Below are positions 1 through 10,453 of a stretch of 64,000 bases of DNA, in pieces. The notes beneath the pieces were generated by a model. It saw only the letters and a program-made list of their open reading frames with translations. It was not told where the DNA came from and ran no database searches. Origin of the DNA: Deinandra increscens subsp. villosa. Lineage: Eukaryota > Streptophyta > Magnoliopsida > Asterales > Asteraceae. Location of the stretch: contig JBCNJP010000027.1 in assembly GCA_039602395.1 (NCBI GenBank), forward strand, positions 37,891,841 through 37,955,840, given 5' to 3'. Numbering within the stretch: position 1 is the first letter of the stretch; the number at the start of each line of letters is the position of its first letter. A program made the position numbers and the translations under genes.

Positions 1-1
1 T

Positions 2-1951
2 ACTGCTGAAGAGGGTAATGAAGAACATCATGCTTTTGTGGTCACTGATGAGGAAAAGCCCGAGGAGACTGAGATAGAAGACAAGGAAGCATACGTTGCT
101 GCTGCTGAGAACCTCAAGGTATGTTCTGATCCCACTTGTGCTCGTATTATACCTGGTCTTAGACAAGTCTGTAAGAATTATCAACTAGAACTGTTTGAGA
201 TCAAGTGTGAGAGGAGTTCATTTAAGGGTAGATGGATAAAAGGAGAGGAAAAGATTAAGGCACAAAAGCTAGATATTGTTAAGTACCAACAGATAGCAAC
301 TGAACAATCTATCCTGTATGATAATGCTAAATTAGAAATAGCTGACCTTAGAAAGCAGGTAGATGAATTGACACATAAGAACAATGAGATGCAGGTTCAG
401 TTAGATGTGAATAAATTAAGAAACAAAAGAATGCTTAAGGCAGGTAAAGAACTATCTCAGGCTATCACTTGTGGTCAAGTAGGGAAACATACGCCAGGAT
501 TTGGTTCGGAAAAGTCTGACAAGTCCGTGGCCGCAAATGCTGTAATTCCCCCACCTATCCCTAGAGATATTATAGGAGTGCTCTATGAGGAGGATCAGGT
601 AGACAGAACTAATTCAGATTATCATGAAGCAGGTCCTCCTATAGATAGTATGTTGGTAGGTGTGACCCCTATGACAGAAGAGGAGTTAGAAAGAGAGAAA
701 CTTGGAATATATGGAATGAGTGGTCAGAACAAGGTAGATGAACACAGAAATGAACCAGGCCCTTCCCAGGAATCATTAAAATATAATGTTAGTCCTACTA
801 ATGTTTCTGTTACATGTGCAGATGATGTAGGCATTGAAGATGTATCTGGGGAGGATGCTGAATGCTTGAGAGTTAATGAGTGTCATGAGTCTAGTAGTTC
901 TGTTTTTAGTTTACCTAAGGATGACGTTCTGGCATCTGTGTCAGAACTTGAAGCATCCAAGTCCAATCAAATTGTCTTGTTAAAACATGTTTCTAATCCT
1001 AATGAAGTCATTAGTTCTTTTAAAATGCGTGTTCCTAACACAAAGATTGGCCGTCAGTCTAAGCCCAATGATTTTGTTCCGTATCCCCAGGTTGTGTCAA
1101 CTTATAATAGAACTGATAAATCAAAATCTGAACAATTTTGTTTAATAACACAACCTGAAAAACACTCAAAACGTGTGATACACAAATGGGATGATCAACC
1201 GGAATGGAAGTCTTCTTACCCAAGACGCTCATACTTGTGTAGCAACGTCAATGGGCCTAGACAAATGAATTGTTTTGAATGTGGTCAACCAGGTCATTTT
1301 GCTGCTAATTGTATGAACAGACCCTATGAGCCATATTATCCGCAGAACAAGCGGACAAATATGCTTGAGAAAATGATGAGGGGTGAGAACAGAACTCAAA
1401 AGCAGCAAGCTTCGTCACAGGGGAAGCAGAGTTCTGAACCAATGAAGACTCAAAAGTCTAAGGTTCTAAACACAAAAGCCCCAGTGACAAAGCATGTCAA
1501 TGAGAGGAGAGATGTGGGCCAAACTTCAAAACCTGCTCATGCAGCTAAAGAAGTTTACAACAGACCTAACAAAGTTAAAACAAAGCCTTTTGAGAAACAA
1601 GTGCAAAAAGTTAATCAGACTGCTGAACCTAAGGGTAAAGCAGTTATGGAACAATCAAAAACTGTTACTCAACCAAAACAAATGGTTTATACCAAATTAA
1701 AACTTGAGTGGACACCGGTTGTTAAAACAAAAGGTAAAAAGGCTGCATCTCCTCCAAGAAAAACATCACCCACAAAGAACTCTGCTAGTAGTTCAAACTC
1801 ACAAAAGCAACCAAATTGGAAGCCAAAAGTTAAGGCTAAAACTGTAAATCAACCTGAATCAAAAGCAGGAATGTCTTTCAAAATGGTTAACTACATTGAC
1901 TCCAAGGGAGTGCCCAGATCTGTTATGACCTGGGTACCTGACTCTAACTGA
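2..1951 (+). CDS. gag: copia gag polyprotein (5'-truncated by window edge)
   Basis: The reading frame is open from base 2, so the true start is upstream; no internal start is preferred. Gag builds the virus-like particle and packages the element RNA. A charged, probably coiled-coil segment lies at about 180-450. A CCHC zinc knuckle (C-x2-C-x4-H-x4-C, CFECGQPGHFAANC) lies at about 1270-1315 and should bind RNA. The C-terminal third is rich in K, Q, S and P, as in copia nucleocapsid tails. The frame ends in TGA at 1949-1951, 16 bases before pol opens in the +1 frame. No internal stop is seen, so the gene looks young. Confidence 0.88.
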   Translation, partial: TAEEGNEEHHAFVVTDEEKPEETEIEDKEAYVAAAENLKVCSDPTCARIIPGLRQVCKNYQLELFEIKCERSSFKGRWIKGEEKIKAQKLDIVKYQQIATEQSILYDNAKLEIADLRKQVDELTHKNNEMQVQLDVNKLRNKRMLKAGKELSQAITCGQVGKHTPGFGSEKSDKSVAANAVIPPPIPRDIIGVLYEEDQVDRTNSDYHEAGPPIDSMLVGVTPMTEEELEREKLGIYGMSGQNKVDEHRNEPGPSQESLKYNVSPTNVSVTCADDVGIEDVSGEDAECLRVNECHESSSSVFSLPKDDVLASVSELEASKSNQIVLLKHVSNPNEVISSFKMRVPNTKIGRQSKPNDFVPYPQVVSTYNRTDKSKSEQFCLITQPEKHSKRVIHKWDDQPEWKSSYPRRSYLCSNVNGPRQMNCFECGQPGHFAANCMNRPYEPYYPQNKRTNMLEKMMRGENRTQKQQASSQGKQSSEPMKTQKSKVLNTKAPVTKHVNERRDVGQTSKPAHAAKEVYNRPNKVKTKPFEKQVQKVNQTAEPKGKAVMEQSKTVTQPKQMVYTKLKLEWTPVVKTKGKKAASPPRKTSPTKNSASSSNSQKQPNWKPKVKAKTVNQPESKAGMSFKMVNYIDSKGVPRSVMTWVPDSN

Positions 1952-1967
1952 TCTCTGATTTGTGTAG

Positions 1968-4900
1968 GGACAGCCTAGAAGATCTGTCAACAATCTCTGG
2001 TATGTTGATAGTGGTTGCTCCCGACACATGACCGGAGATCTGTCGCTTTTGGAAGATGTGGAGGATTTCAATGGAGGTGGAGTTTCTTTTGCAGGCGGTG
2101 TGGGTGGTCGAATCAGTAAGAAAGGTGTTGTGCGGAGTGGTAATCTGTCATTTTCAGACGTTCATTATGTGGAGGAACTGTCGCACAGTTTGCTGAGTGT
2201 TTCTCAGATCTGTGACAGAGACTTTTCTGTGATGTTCAATAAGAAGGAGTGCATTATTCTGAAGCCAGGTGTGAAGATACCCGAGGAGTGTGTACTTATG
2301 CGCACTCCAAGACGTTCAAACTCATATCTTCTCAACCTGAGCAATCCTCCTTCTTCAGAAGAAGCTTGTCTTATATCAAAACAAAATGAAAATCTTGCAT
2401 TGTTGTGGCATCGTCGTCTAGGACATGCAAACATGAAGAACTTATCCAAGCTGGCTAAAGGAGAGCATGTCAGAAACCTTCCGATCACAGATTTCACTTC
2501 AGTGGAAAAGTGTGTGGCATGTGCTAAGGGGAAGCAGCACAAACTGCCACATCGTCCAAAGGTTACAAATTCTGTCTCTTCTGTGCTTCAACTCTTACAT
2601 ATGGATTTGTTTGGTCCTATGCAGGTACAAAGTGTCAGCAAGTTCTCATACTGCCTCGTGATAGTGGACGACTACTCGCGATTTACTTGGGTCTTTTTCT
2701 TGTCAAACAAGTACGAAACTCCGGCCCTAGTAAAGCAGTTTGTGACTCTTATTGAGAATCAGCTGGATAAAAGAGTGAAGGCAATCAGATCTGACAATGG
2801 GACAGAATTCAAGAATGCTGAGCTGAATATGTTTTGTGGTGAAAAAGGGATTGAAAGGCAGTTCAGTGCTCCTTACACTCCACAGCAAAATGGAGTTGCC
2901 GAAAGAAGAAATAGGACACTCATTGAAGCAGCTCGAACAATGATGTGTGAAGCAAAATTACCAATCTTCTTTTGGGCAGAAGCTGTGAATACCGCTTGCT
3001 ATGTACAAAACAGAGTTCTTCTGAACAAGCGTCACGAGCAAACTCCATATCAGATCATTTATGGAGAGAAACCGAAGGTGGGTTACTTCAAGACGTTTGG
3101 ATGTCCATGCACGGTGCTGATCCAGTCCGATGTAGGGAAATTCGAAGCGAAGGCCGATGAGTGCTATTTTGTTGGATATTCAGCAAATAGTGCTTATCGT
3201 GTGTACAACAAGACCACTGGGTTGATCATTGAGGCATTCAATGTGGATTGGATGGAGGACAATCCTACGGATGCGGGAACTGGACCTGATTGGATCTTCA
3301 ACTATGGATCACTGTTTGAGGGATTTAATTTCTCGAATATTTTCCACAATTTGGGCGAAGAAGAAGACTTTGTAGCTCCCAGTGCTGATGTAAGACCTCA
3401 TGTGGATAGAGCATCAGCTGAACCGTCTCGGAATGCAACTGCTGATGTTCCAGAATGTTCAGGGACACGTGATGCTCCAGTGGATTCTCAAGGCTCAGGT
3501 ATGTCTGAAAATGTTGTTAATACTAATCTGCCTGTTAATGTTTCAGTGCCTGAAGTCCAAGAGAGCAGAATCAACAAGGATCATCCACTGAGTAACGTTG
3601 TTGGGCCAGTGACAGCGGGTGTCACCACAAGAAGCCGCACAGGACACATCAACTTTTGTATGTATTCCTGCTTCATCTCCCAGATTGAACCTCCCAATGT
3701 GATGGTAGCTCTCAAAGATCCAAACTGGATGGAGGCCATGCACAATGAACTCAATCAATTTTCAAAGCTGGGAGTGTGGCGTCTTGTGAAGCGGCCAGAA
3801 GACAAAAAGGTGATTCCCACGAGATGGTTATACAAGAACAAAAAGGATGACTCGGGGATCATTGTGAGAAACAAAGCAAGGCTGATAGTACAAGGGCACA
3901 GGCAAGTCCAGGGTATCGACTATGATGAGGTTTACGCTCCGGTGGCAAGATTGGAAGCAATTCGGATCTTTCTAGCTGTCGCTTCGTACCTCAATTTTAC
4001 TGTACATCAGATGGATGTGAAGACTGCCTTCCTGTATGCAGAGATGAACGAGGAAGTCTATGTTGCTCAACCACCAGGGTTCATAGATGAAGAAAATCCA
4101 GATCACGTTTATCTGCTGGATAAGGCTTTGTACGGTTTGCATCAAGCTCCTAGAACCTGGTATGAAACGTTGTCCAATCACCTGGTGGAGAATGGATATA
4201 CAAGAGGAGTCGTTGATCAAACACTGTTCAGGAAAAGGGTGGGAGAAGACATAATTATGGTGCAAGTGTATGTAGATGATATTATCTACGGATCGACAAA
4301 CGAAGAATTGTGCACCGAGTTTGAGGAGATCATGAAGAAAAAGTTTGAGATGAGTGACCAAGGCGAGATGAGTTTCTTTCTTGCACTTCAAGTCAAGCAG
4401 AATGATTCCGGGATTCTTATTCATCAGGAGAAGTATGTGAATGAGATACTGGACAAATTCAAGATGCAGGATTGCAAGCCCATCGCCACTCCCATGGCAT
4501 CCAGACCACTCTTGTCAGCGGATCTTAACGGGGAGTCAGTGAGTGAATTCCAGTATCGGTCGATGATTGGATCACTAATGTATTTGACAGCAAGCAGGCC
4601 AGACATCATGTATGCAGTTTGCGTGTGTGCTCGATATCAGGCTAACCCTAAACTCTCTCATTTAGCTGCTGTTAAGCGTATCTTCAGGTATCTGAAGGGC
4701 AGGCCTAGGCTTGGTCTTTGGTACCCGAAGAACACTGATTTTCAATTATATGCTTTTACTGACAGTGATTATGGAGGTAGTGACCTTGACAGGAAATCTA
4801 CTACAGGAGGATGTCAGTATTTGGGAGATAGGCTCATCTCATGGCAGAGCAAGAAGCAGCATACCGTGTCCAAATCAACTGCAGAAGCTGAGTACGTGGC

Positions 4901-5216
4901 CGCATCTGCCGGTACTTCACAGGTAGTGTGGATCCAAAACCAGCTCACGGACTACGGTATGGAATTCGTTAACACTCCAATTTTTTGTGATAACGCTGCT
5001 GCTCTAGAGATAGTGAAAAACCCTGTCCAACATTCCAAAACTAAGCACATTGATATTAAGGTACACTTTATTCGTGATTGCTTTGATCGTGAGCTGATTC
5101 AGCTTCAAAAGGTAAGCTCCGATCAGAATGTGTCGGACATCTTTACAAAACCCCTTCCTCGTCCAAATTTTGAATCTTGTGTTGAAGGCCTGAAGATGAT
5201 TGCCTTCGAGGAATGA
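1968..5216 (+). CDS. pol: copia pol polyprotein: protease, integrase, RT, RNase H
   Basis: I start the frame after the stop at 1965-1967, because the protease motif WYVDSGCSRHMTGD (1998-2039) lies upstream of, and runs into, the first ATG at 2028. In order follow: the GAG-pre-integrase zinc region (LWHRRLGHANMK; later C-x2-C); integrase with D (HMDLFGP), D (RSDNGTEF) and E (NGVAERRNR); reverse transcriptase from IPTRWLYKNKKD with the YVDD catalytic box near 4270; and RNase H with TDSDYGG and STAEAEYVA. Integrase inserts the cDNA; RT and RNase H make it. About 1082 codons with no stop, full length for copia pol after gag. How it is expressed past the gag stop is unresolved: readthrough, frameshift or splicing. 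Confidence 0.93.
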   Translation, partial: GQPRRSVNNLWYVDSGCSRHMTGDLSLLEDVEDFNGGGVSFAGGVGGRISKKGVVRSGNLSFSDVHYVEELSHSLLSVSQICDRDFSVMFNKKECIILKPGVKIPEECVLMRTPRRSNSYLLNLSNPPSSEEACLISKQNENLALLWHRRLGHANMKNLSKLAKGEHVRNLPITDFTSVEKCVACAKGKQHKLPHRPKVTNSVSSVLQLLHMDLFGPMQVQSVSKFSYCLVIVDDYSRFTWVFFLSNKYETPALVKQFVTLIENQLDKRVKAIRSDNGTEFKNAELNMFCGEKGIERQFSAPYTPQQNGVAERRNRTLIEAARTMMCEAKLPIFFWAEAVNTACYVQNRVLLNKRHEQTPYQIIYGEKPKVGYFKTFGCPCTVLIQSDVGKFEAKADECYFVGYSANSAYRVYNKTTGLIIEAFNVDWMEDNPTDAGTGPDWIFNYGSLFEGFNFSNIFHNLGEEEDFVAPSADVRPHVDRASAEPSRNATADVPECSGTRDAPVDSQGSGMSENVVNTNLPVNVSVPEVQESRINKDHPLSNVVGPVTAGVTTRSRTGHINFCMYSCFISQIEPPNVMVALKDPNWMEAMHNELNQFSKLGVWRLVKRPEDKKVIPTRWLYKNKKDDSGIIVRNKARLIVQGHRQVQGIDYDEVYAPVARLEAIRIFLAVASYLNFTVHQMDVKTAFLYAEMNEEVYVAQPPGFIDEENPDHVYLLDKALYGLHQAPRTWYETLSNHLVENGYTRGVVDQTLFRKRVGEDIIMVQVYVDDIIYGSTNEELCTEFEEIMKKKFEMSDQGEMSFFLALQVKQNDSGILIHQEKYVNEILDKFKMQDCKPIATPMASRPLLSADLNGESVSEFQYRSMIGSLMYLTASRPDIMYAVCVCARYQANPKLSHLAAVKRIFRYLKGRPRLGLWYPKNTDFQLYAFTDSDYGGSDLDRKSTTGGCQYLGDRLISWQSKKQHTVSKSTAEAEYVAASAGTSQVVWIQNQLTDYGMEFVNTPIFCDNAAALEIVKNPVQHSKTKHIDIKVHFIRDCFDRELIQLQKVSSDQNVSDIFTKPLPRPNFESCVEGLKMIAFEE

Positions 5217-5263
5217 TCTGATCATCTATGTTTTTGTACAAAGTTTTTGGTATTTATTTTTTT

Positions 5264-5295
<32 letters not shown>

Positions 5296-7397
5296 TTAAA
5301 AAAAAAAATAGAAAATGGCTGAAAAATTGAGTCTTGTTTCAAAAGCCTCACAAAAACAGGGGAAGAAATGGTGCTGGTTAATCTAAAAGTTTTTATGATG
5401 TCTTTTGATAGGACTTGAAAAATTTGTTCAATGACGGTTGGAGACTGACACATGTAAGGCTGATGTGAAAGACTGCTCGAAGATGATATGTCGGTAAGCT
5501 CAACCAAAACAATGATCATCTATGTAAGTGCAATAATCTTAAACTCTATACATGTTTAGTTTCCCATCCTAGTCTACATGGTTTAAAAAACTGAGTCCCG
5601 ACAAAAATGGGTTGAGAGTGGTATTACCTAGTATTCACTCTCTCACACGCCATGTTTATACTGTATAAGACAACACCACAAGAAAAAGAAAAAGAAAATG
5701 AAAAAGAAAAAGAAAAAGAATTCAAAGAATTCAAAGTTGAAAAATTCTGAAAAAGAAAAAAAAAAGAAAATAAATTTTCAGTTGGTCTTCTCTGCGTGCT
5801 TATGCGGCCGACCTGATCATCAACTGTTAATGCTTGAAAAATCAGAAATAAGTGGTAGTCAAAAGCAGTGTTGCATGGTTCCTCAAGTTGGGGGTTTGTG
5901 AATCCTCAATAAACTCTGAGGTTGGGTAGGTTTTGCTATGGAAAATTGGGTGTGGGGACGGGTAAACATAACGGTAAATCTGTACCATATTTAAGCACTT
6001 TACGGGATGTGAGTTTCTGTGTTCAAACCACCTGACAATTGTCTAGAGTGTCTAGTAACGGAAGCTGAAAAGGGTTCCTCAGTCAAAGACCGGTCTGAAA
6101 TTATTTGTGAAAAATACCAGCACCAGGTATGTGAATATTTGAATTTCTGAGGTAAGTTTGTAAATATTTTAATTTGGTTTTAATTTTTATCTGTTTTAGC
6201 TTTTAAATTTGTTTTTAACCATGATCGGATACTCGGGTATGATTCTGAGGGGAAGTTTTGTGAAAATTTCTCAAAGTGTTGAAATCTTAAATTTTGTGAG
6301 AATTAACAAGTTTGGGGTTAACTTGTTTGAATTTTGAAAGTTTAAGGGGGTGTTTTTGAAATTTTCAAGTTTACGGTTTTAGGGAGGGGGGTTAAGTGTA
6401 ATTTGGCAACTTAAATATCTTGGTTTTTTATTTTAACTCCATTTACGACCCTACTCTCTCACTCTCCATTTACGACCTCCGCCCCCTTTCAAACCCTAAC
6501 TGCTGCACATTCGCCGGAATCCTTGTTATCATCCTCATCCGACCACCGCTTCTCAAACAAACTGCATCATTGTGATCGTCAGCCTTTTTCCGACCAAGAA
6601 CCCTATCCTTTCTACTGTTTTCATCATCGTTTCACGAGTTTTTGCACTTCGAGCCCTAATTTACGATTGTCGACTGTTTTCACTGTTTTTCGAGTCGATT
6701 TCGTGAATATTGAAGTCGGATTTGTGCTTGAAGTGTTTAAAGGTAGTTATTTGTGACTTTCTTGAAGTTTTGATGTGTTCAAATGGGTTTTCAAAGCTTT
6801 TGCAGGTACAAAAATGGCGGTTAAACGGTGTTTACGACTTGTGCCGTGAAGATGATGAAGATATACCGTTTACGACTCGGATCATTTGCGATTCGGGTTG
6901 TTTACGACTCCGGGTGGACCGTTTACGACTCCGGGTTTTTCAATCTAACCGATTACGATCCGGAGATAACGACAAAAGAAAAACCATTCACGATCGTAAT
7001 TGGGGTTTCGGTGGTTACGATTGGGCTGGTTCAGGATTGTGGTGTTTACGATTGGACCTAAGTGTTCACGTTTGGGCCAAAGATTAACGAATCGTAAACC
7101 CATATAAAGGATCGTAAACTCAGTTTGAGAATCGTAAACTATAATAAAATGAGAAATTTAACCTTAAAACACTTAACAATTTTTTAAAATCTCATTAAAT
7201 GTGAACGGTTTTGAGATAAACTTGACAGTGGTTGTAAGCATGGACTGAATTCAATTATTTTCCCTAAAAAAAATGTTCAGATTGAATTTTTGTGAAATTA
7301 AAAAGTAAAAATGATTATCAATTGAACACGTTAAGGGTTAATAATCACAATTGTTTACTCATGATCAAATCTGATGCATATGTCTTGTTTGTCTCAG
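5217..7397 (+). other. non-coding spacer between pol and the extra ORF of the copia element
   Basis: No convincing ORF. It begins with an A-run followed by (TA)n at about 5263-5297, then has an A-rich AAAAAG block at 5680-5770. From about 6440 it becomes richer in GC and holds the TTTACGA array annotated separately. Short ORFs here are low-complexity artefacts. The spacer ends in a pyrimidine-rich tract and CAG directly before the ATG at 7398, which resembles a 3' splice site. Confidence 0.6.
6440..7140 (+). repeat. dispersed TTTACGA-type motif array with inverted copies at the end
   Basis: The heptamer TTTACGA or a close variant recurs at about 6443, 6471, 6660, 6832, 6868, 6901, 6922, 6951, 7013 and 7043. 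It then appears three times inverted (ATCGTAAA) at about 7090, 7110 and 7131. The direct copies often continue as CTCCGGG. The array lies upstream of the extra ORF. The inverted copies could pair with the direct ones in RNA. Function unknown. Confidence 0.6.
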
Positions 7398-10003
7398 ATG
7401 GCAGGAAATGTTATTGACGAACCAATCAAAGTTTGATCATGATCACTGTATACCAGCTTTCCTGGAAGATCCACCAGAGCACCACATGGAGCTGTTTTAC
7501 TCATTGGTGGCAGGAATGAATGTTTGCAAGATAAATCATGCACTTAGGACAAGTGTATTGATTGATGAGATGCTGGTAAGAGATTTCTGGGGTACTGCAC
7601 GAGCTAGTGCTGACAAGACAAGAATCACTGCTACCATCCAGAACCGTCAGGTGGTCATTCTGGAGGATGATATTAGAAGATGGCCTGAATATCAACGATC
7701 GTGCTACCGATCCGGTTGAGTACCCCAAGGAAGCCGTTCTGGCAGGTGCCCAATTACTGGGATATGAAGGCAGATTTCCGCCTATCATGAAGAAGCAGCT
7801 GCCGCACTACTGGAGGTGCCTTGCCCATTTCATGCAGAAATCATTTCTGGGCAAGAGAACGAGCTTTGACCAGCTGAACAAAGTCCACGGCACTGCATTT
7901 GTGGCATTGGCCCTTGATTGGAATTACAACTTCTCCAAGATGATGCTACTGGATTGGATCGGCAATGCTGTCTTGGGTGCTCGTGAGCAGTTTCTGATGA
8001 CACCAAGATTTGTGCAAATGGTGGTCATGCTGAAATATCCTATGATAGAGGAAAGGATACAGAAACTGGATATAAAGGTGATGGGTGCTGATGTTTTTGG
8101 TCTTCAAACTCAGGATAGAAGTGGGAAATTCATGTATGAAGGCAGGCTGGAATGGGTTAAACGTGGTGCCTTTCCAGAGGTAGCCCGTGAACAAGTGATG
8201 GAGGAAGATGAGCCAGTGGCTGATGAGCCAGCTGTGAATGCCATTGTGGCAGAAGATCAAGATGCTGAAGCCACTCCAGCTGTCAATGTTCAAGAAGATG
8301 ATGTCATTCCATCCGATGAAGAAAATATAATGGATGACATCCTCACTGGCCAGGACTTAGCTGAAGATGATATTTATGGGGACTTGGAGCCGCTAACCCA
8401 TAAAAGATCAAGAGAAGATATAGTTGGGTCATCTGGCAGTGATGATACACCTCCTGAGCTGGAGTTAAACACTGATGAAGCTTTCATGGAAGAACCCGTC
8501 CCTGCTCGTGAACCATCTCCAAGAAAGAAAACTGATCCTAGGAGCATACGGTTCAGATTCACCAAGACAAGCTCTAGTCTAATGATTGTAGAACCAACTG
8601 GACCCAGTTCTGCGGGTGCCAGTGGTCAAGAAGAATCTGTCAGTGAAGCCCATCAAGAACAACCGTCTCTGACACAGACTGAAGGTGGCAATGATCAACC
8701 TACCCTTGTGCAGCACAATAGTCCGATTCTGAACGTGCAAAGCCCCGTACGTGAAGATAGGCAATTTCTGGAGGTTGATAGCACGTTCGTTGTTCCTAGT
8801 CCGGTCAGAATTAGCCTCTCTACCGCGACAAGCCAACCTCTCGCTGCTCCAGGTTTTCGCCCGTTAATGGCTGCTGAGCTTCCAGTTGATCTGAGGATTA
8901 GTTCTGATCCTCAGATTAACTTCCTGATCTCTCAGAACAGAATGAGAGAGAATGAGATAAAGACTCTCAAGGATGAAATCAAAATTTTGAGAGAGAAGGA
9001 GGAAGCAAACAGAGATTATATGAAAGGATTTGAGATAGCTGACAAAGAAAGGATGGAATATCTTTTCAATATGATCAAGGGGCTGAGAAAGAAGGTTAAT
9101 GAGCTGACAGGTGGTGCAGGGCCTAGCAACACAGGTGCCTCAGGTCAGAGTTCATCTCAAGCTGGAGAAGCTGTGGAGGCTGTTGATGGAGATGAAAACA
9201 TTGAGATGTCGGATTACGCCCGATGTGGCAGGATCATCTCAAAGGCTCCAAAATTCCATGAGAACTGGTTCAAGGAGTTTTTCCAAGGACCAGCTCCCAC
9301 TCAGTACACAATAGACGTTGGTGAAAGTTCTATTGATAGGCAAGGGAGTAGTGAGATGATTCTATGTTGGCACTATGATTCAGAGAAGAAATTGTTCGCC
9401 GTGATCCGTGAAGGCTATAGTCCAGTTGAATACTACCAGACTCGTGGTCAATTCCACTCCTGGACAGAGCCGGAGATCAGAAACCTTCTAAGAGCTCCGT
9501 TTATTAACAGATGGAATGGGCCAGATGGAAACCTGATCAGAGACAATCTGCTAGGGCATATGCAGAATGACTTCAGGGATTTTGAGCTGAAGGAGCTTAG
9601 ATGGAGAGAGACGGGAACAAATCCACAGACAGGGGAGTCTGTTGGAGAAGCTCGGAGGCCACCTACCAAACGTACAAGGGTGATCAACATGTTGGATGAG
9701 ATAGAGGATGGTACGCTAGTAAGGAACTTTGATTGTTGGTACTATGATCCGACAACTCATGAGGTGGTGGTTCTCTGTAAACCGATGCGTCAATTCCGAT
9801 TCTATGACCCGGTGGATCTGCTTCGTTTTGGAGAACGGGATATCAAGCTTCTTGCAACCCAACCCATTCTTGGTGATGAAAATGATATGGCGAATGCTAT
9901 CAGGATTGGGATATTTGATGGTGCTGCCAAGAAGATTGTGGAGAATGGTTGGTGGTCAAACAACATTCAAGCCTCGTTCAGGTTTGACTTGCTGCTGCCG
10001 TAA
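7398..10003 (+). pseudogene. extra 3' ORF of copia element (env-like position), two frameshifts
   Basis: Translation starts MAGNVIDEP at 7398, directly after a CAG. That frame stops after about 12 codons, while the coding sense continues in the next frame (FDHDHCIPAFLEDPP, from about 7430). Near 7680-7690 the sense shifts by one base again and runs uninterrupted to 10003. The product would be about 860 residues. It has an N-terminal globular part, an acidic middle (8190-8480), a coiled-coil-like segment (about 8935-9105) and a C-terminal part with repeated WYYD/WHYD-type motifs. I see no signal peptide or membrane segment, which argues against a true envelope protein despite its position. It resembles uncharacterised Asteraceae retrotransposon proteins I recall. 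Function unknown; this copy looks broken unless the shifts are sequencing errors. Confidence 0.75.
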
Positions 10004-10023
10004 AGTGGTCAAATGGTTCATGC

Positions 10024-10035
10024 CTAGGGGAAGAT
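10024..10035 (+). promoter_or_regulatory. polypurine tract priming plus-strand cDNA synthesis
   Basis: The purine-rich run AGGGGAAGA lies immediately before the TG that opens the LTR and 20 bases after the extra ORF. This is the expected position of the polypurine tract used by RNase H to prime the plus strand. Confidence 0.8.
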
Positions 10036-10453
10036 TGTTGGGCTATATTCATATGAGGCATGAACATTTGTTATTGGGCTTTTGTTAGTTAGTTGTTTTG
10101 GGCTTGTTTAGTATTTATCTAGTGGGCTAGTCTAGTTAATTATTAGGCCATGTGGGCCAATTATGATTGGGCTTACTAGGTTTGCGATTTTGGCTTGAGG
10201 TGGTATAAATACCACCTCATTGTAACCGTGTTCCTCAAGCATTTCAATACACTATTCACGATTCCTTCAAGATCCTTGTGTTCACGATCAGTTTATTTGT
10301 GTGCTTCTAGTAGACGTTTTTCACTCAAGGTTTCATCTTTATTCAAGATTTAGCCTTTTCATCTACTATTTCTCTTGATTCAATCTCTCACGAGGATTCC
10401 GCACTCGTGTTAGATCTAGATATCGTGTGTTCGGGTATTTTTTCGGACCTACA
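10036..10453 (+). repeat. 3' LTR of the copia element
   Basis: Begins TGTTGGGC and ends CCTACA, giving TGT...ACA terminal inverted ends. The length of 418 bp is short for the SIRE lineage. A TATA box (TATAAAT, 10204-10210) marks the likely U3/R promoter. The 5' LTR is outside the window, so the right boundary rests on the TG...CA rule and the change of sequence type. Confidence 0.75.
10204..10210 (+). promoter_or_regulatory. LTR TATA box
   Basis: TATAAAT inside the LTR, about 170 bp after its start and followed by a CT-rich leader. This is the probable core promoter of the element; the equivalent site in the missing 5' LTR would drive gag-pol. Confidence 0.55.

Larger units (their letters stand above)
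1..10453 (+). mobile_element. Ty1/copia LTR retrotransposon, SIRE-like, 5' end outside window
   Basis: The order gag, protease, integrase, reverse transcriptase, RNase H, then an extra ORF and an LTR is that of copia elements with an additional 3' gene, as in the SIRE/Maximus lineage. The 5' LTR, primer binding site and gag start lie before base 1. The pol-to-extra-ORF spacer is about 2.2 kb. The five bases after the 3' LTR are GTTAT; the matching target duplication cannot be checked because the left edge is missing. Lineage assignment is from memory of family architecture. Confidence 0.9.

Noticed and set aside
38..40. Start codon of gag at 38
   Set aside because: It is GTG, and the frame is open to the window edge, so the gene simply continues upstream.
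7607..7719. Independent start of the long extra ORF at 7607
   Set aside because: The first residues there are out of the coding frame; homologous sense runs in the other frame until about 7685.
7398..10003. Envelope glycoprotein
   Set aside because: Position fits, but no signal peptide, membrane segment or glycosylated ectodomain pattern can be seen.
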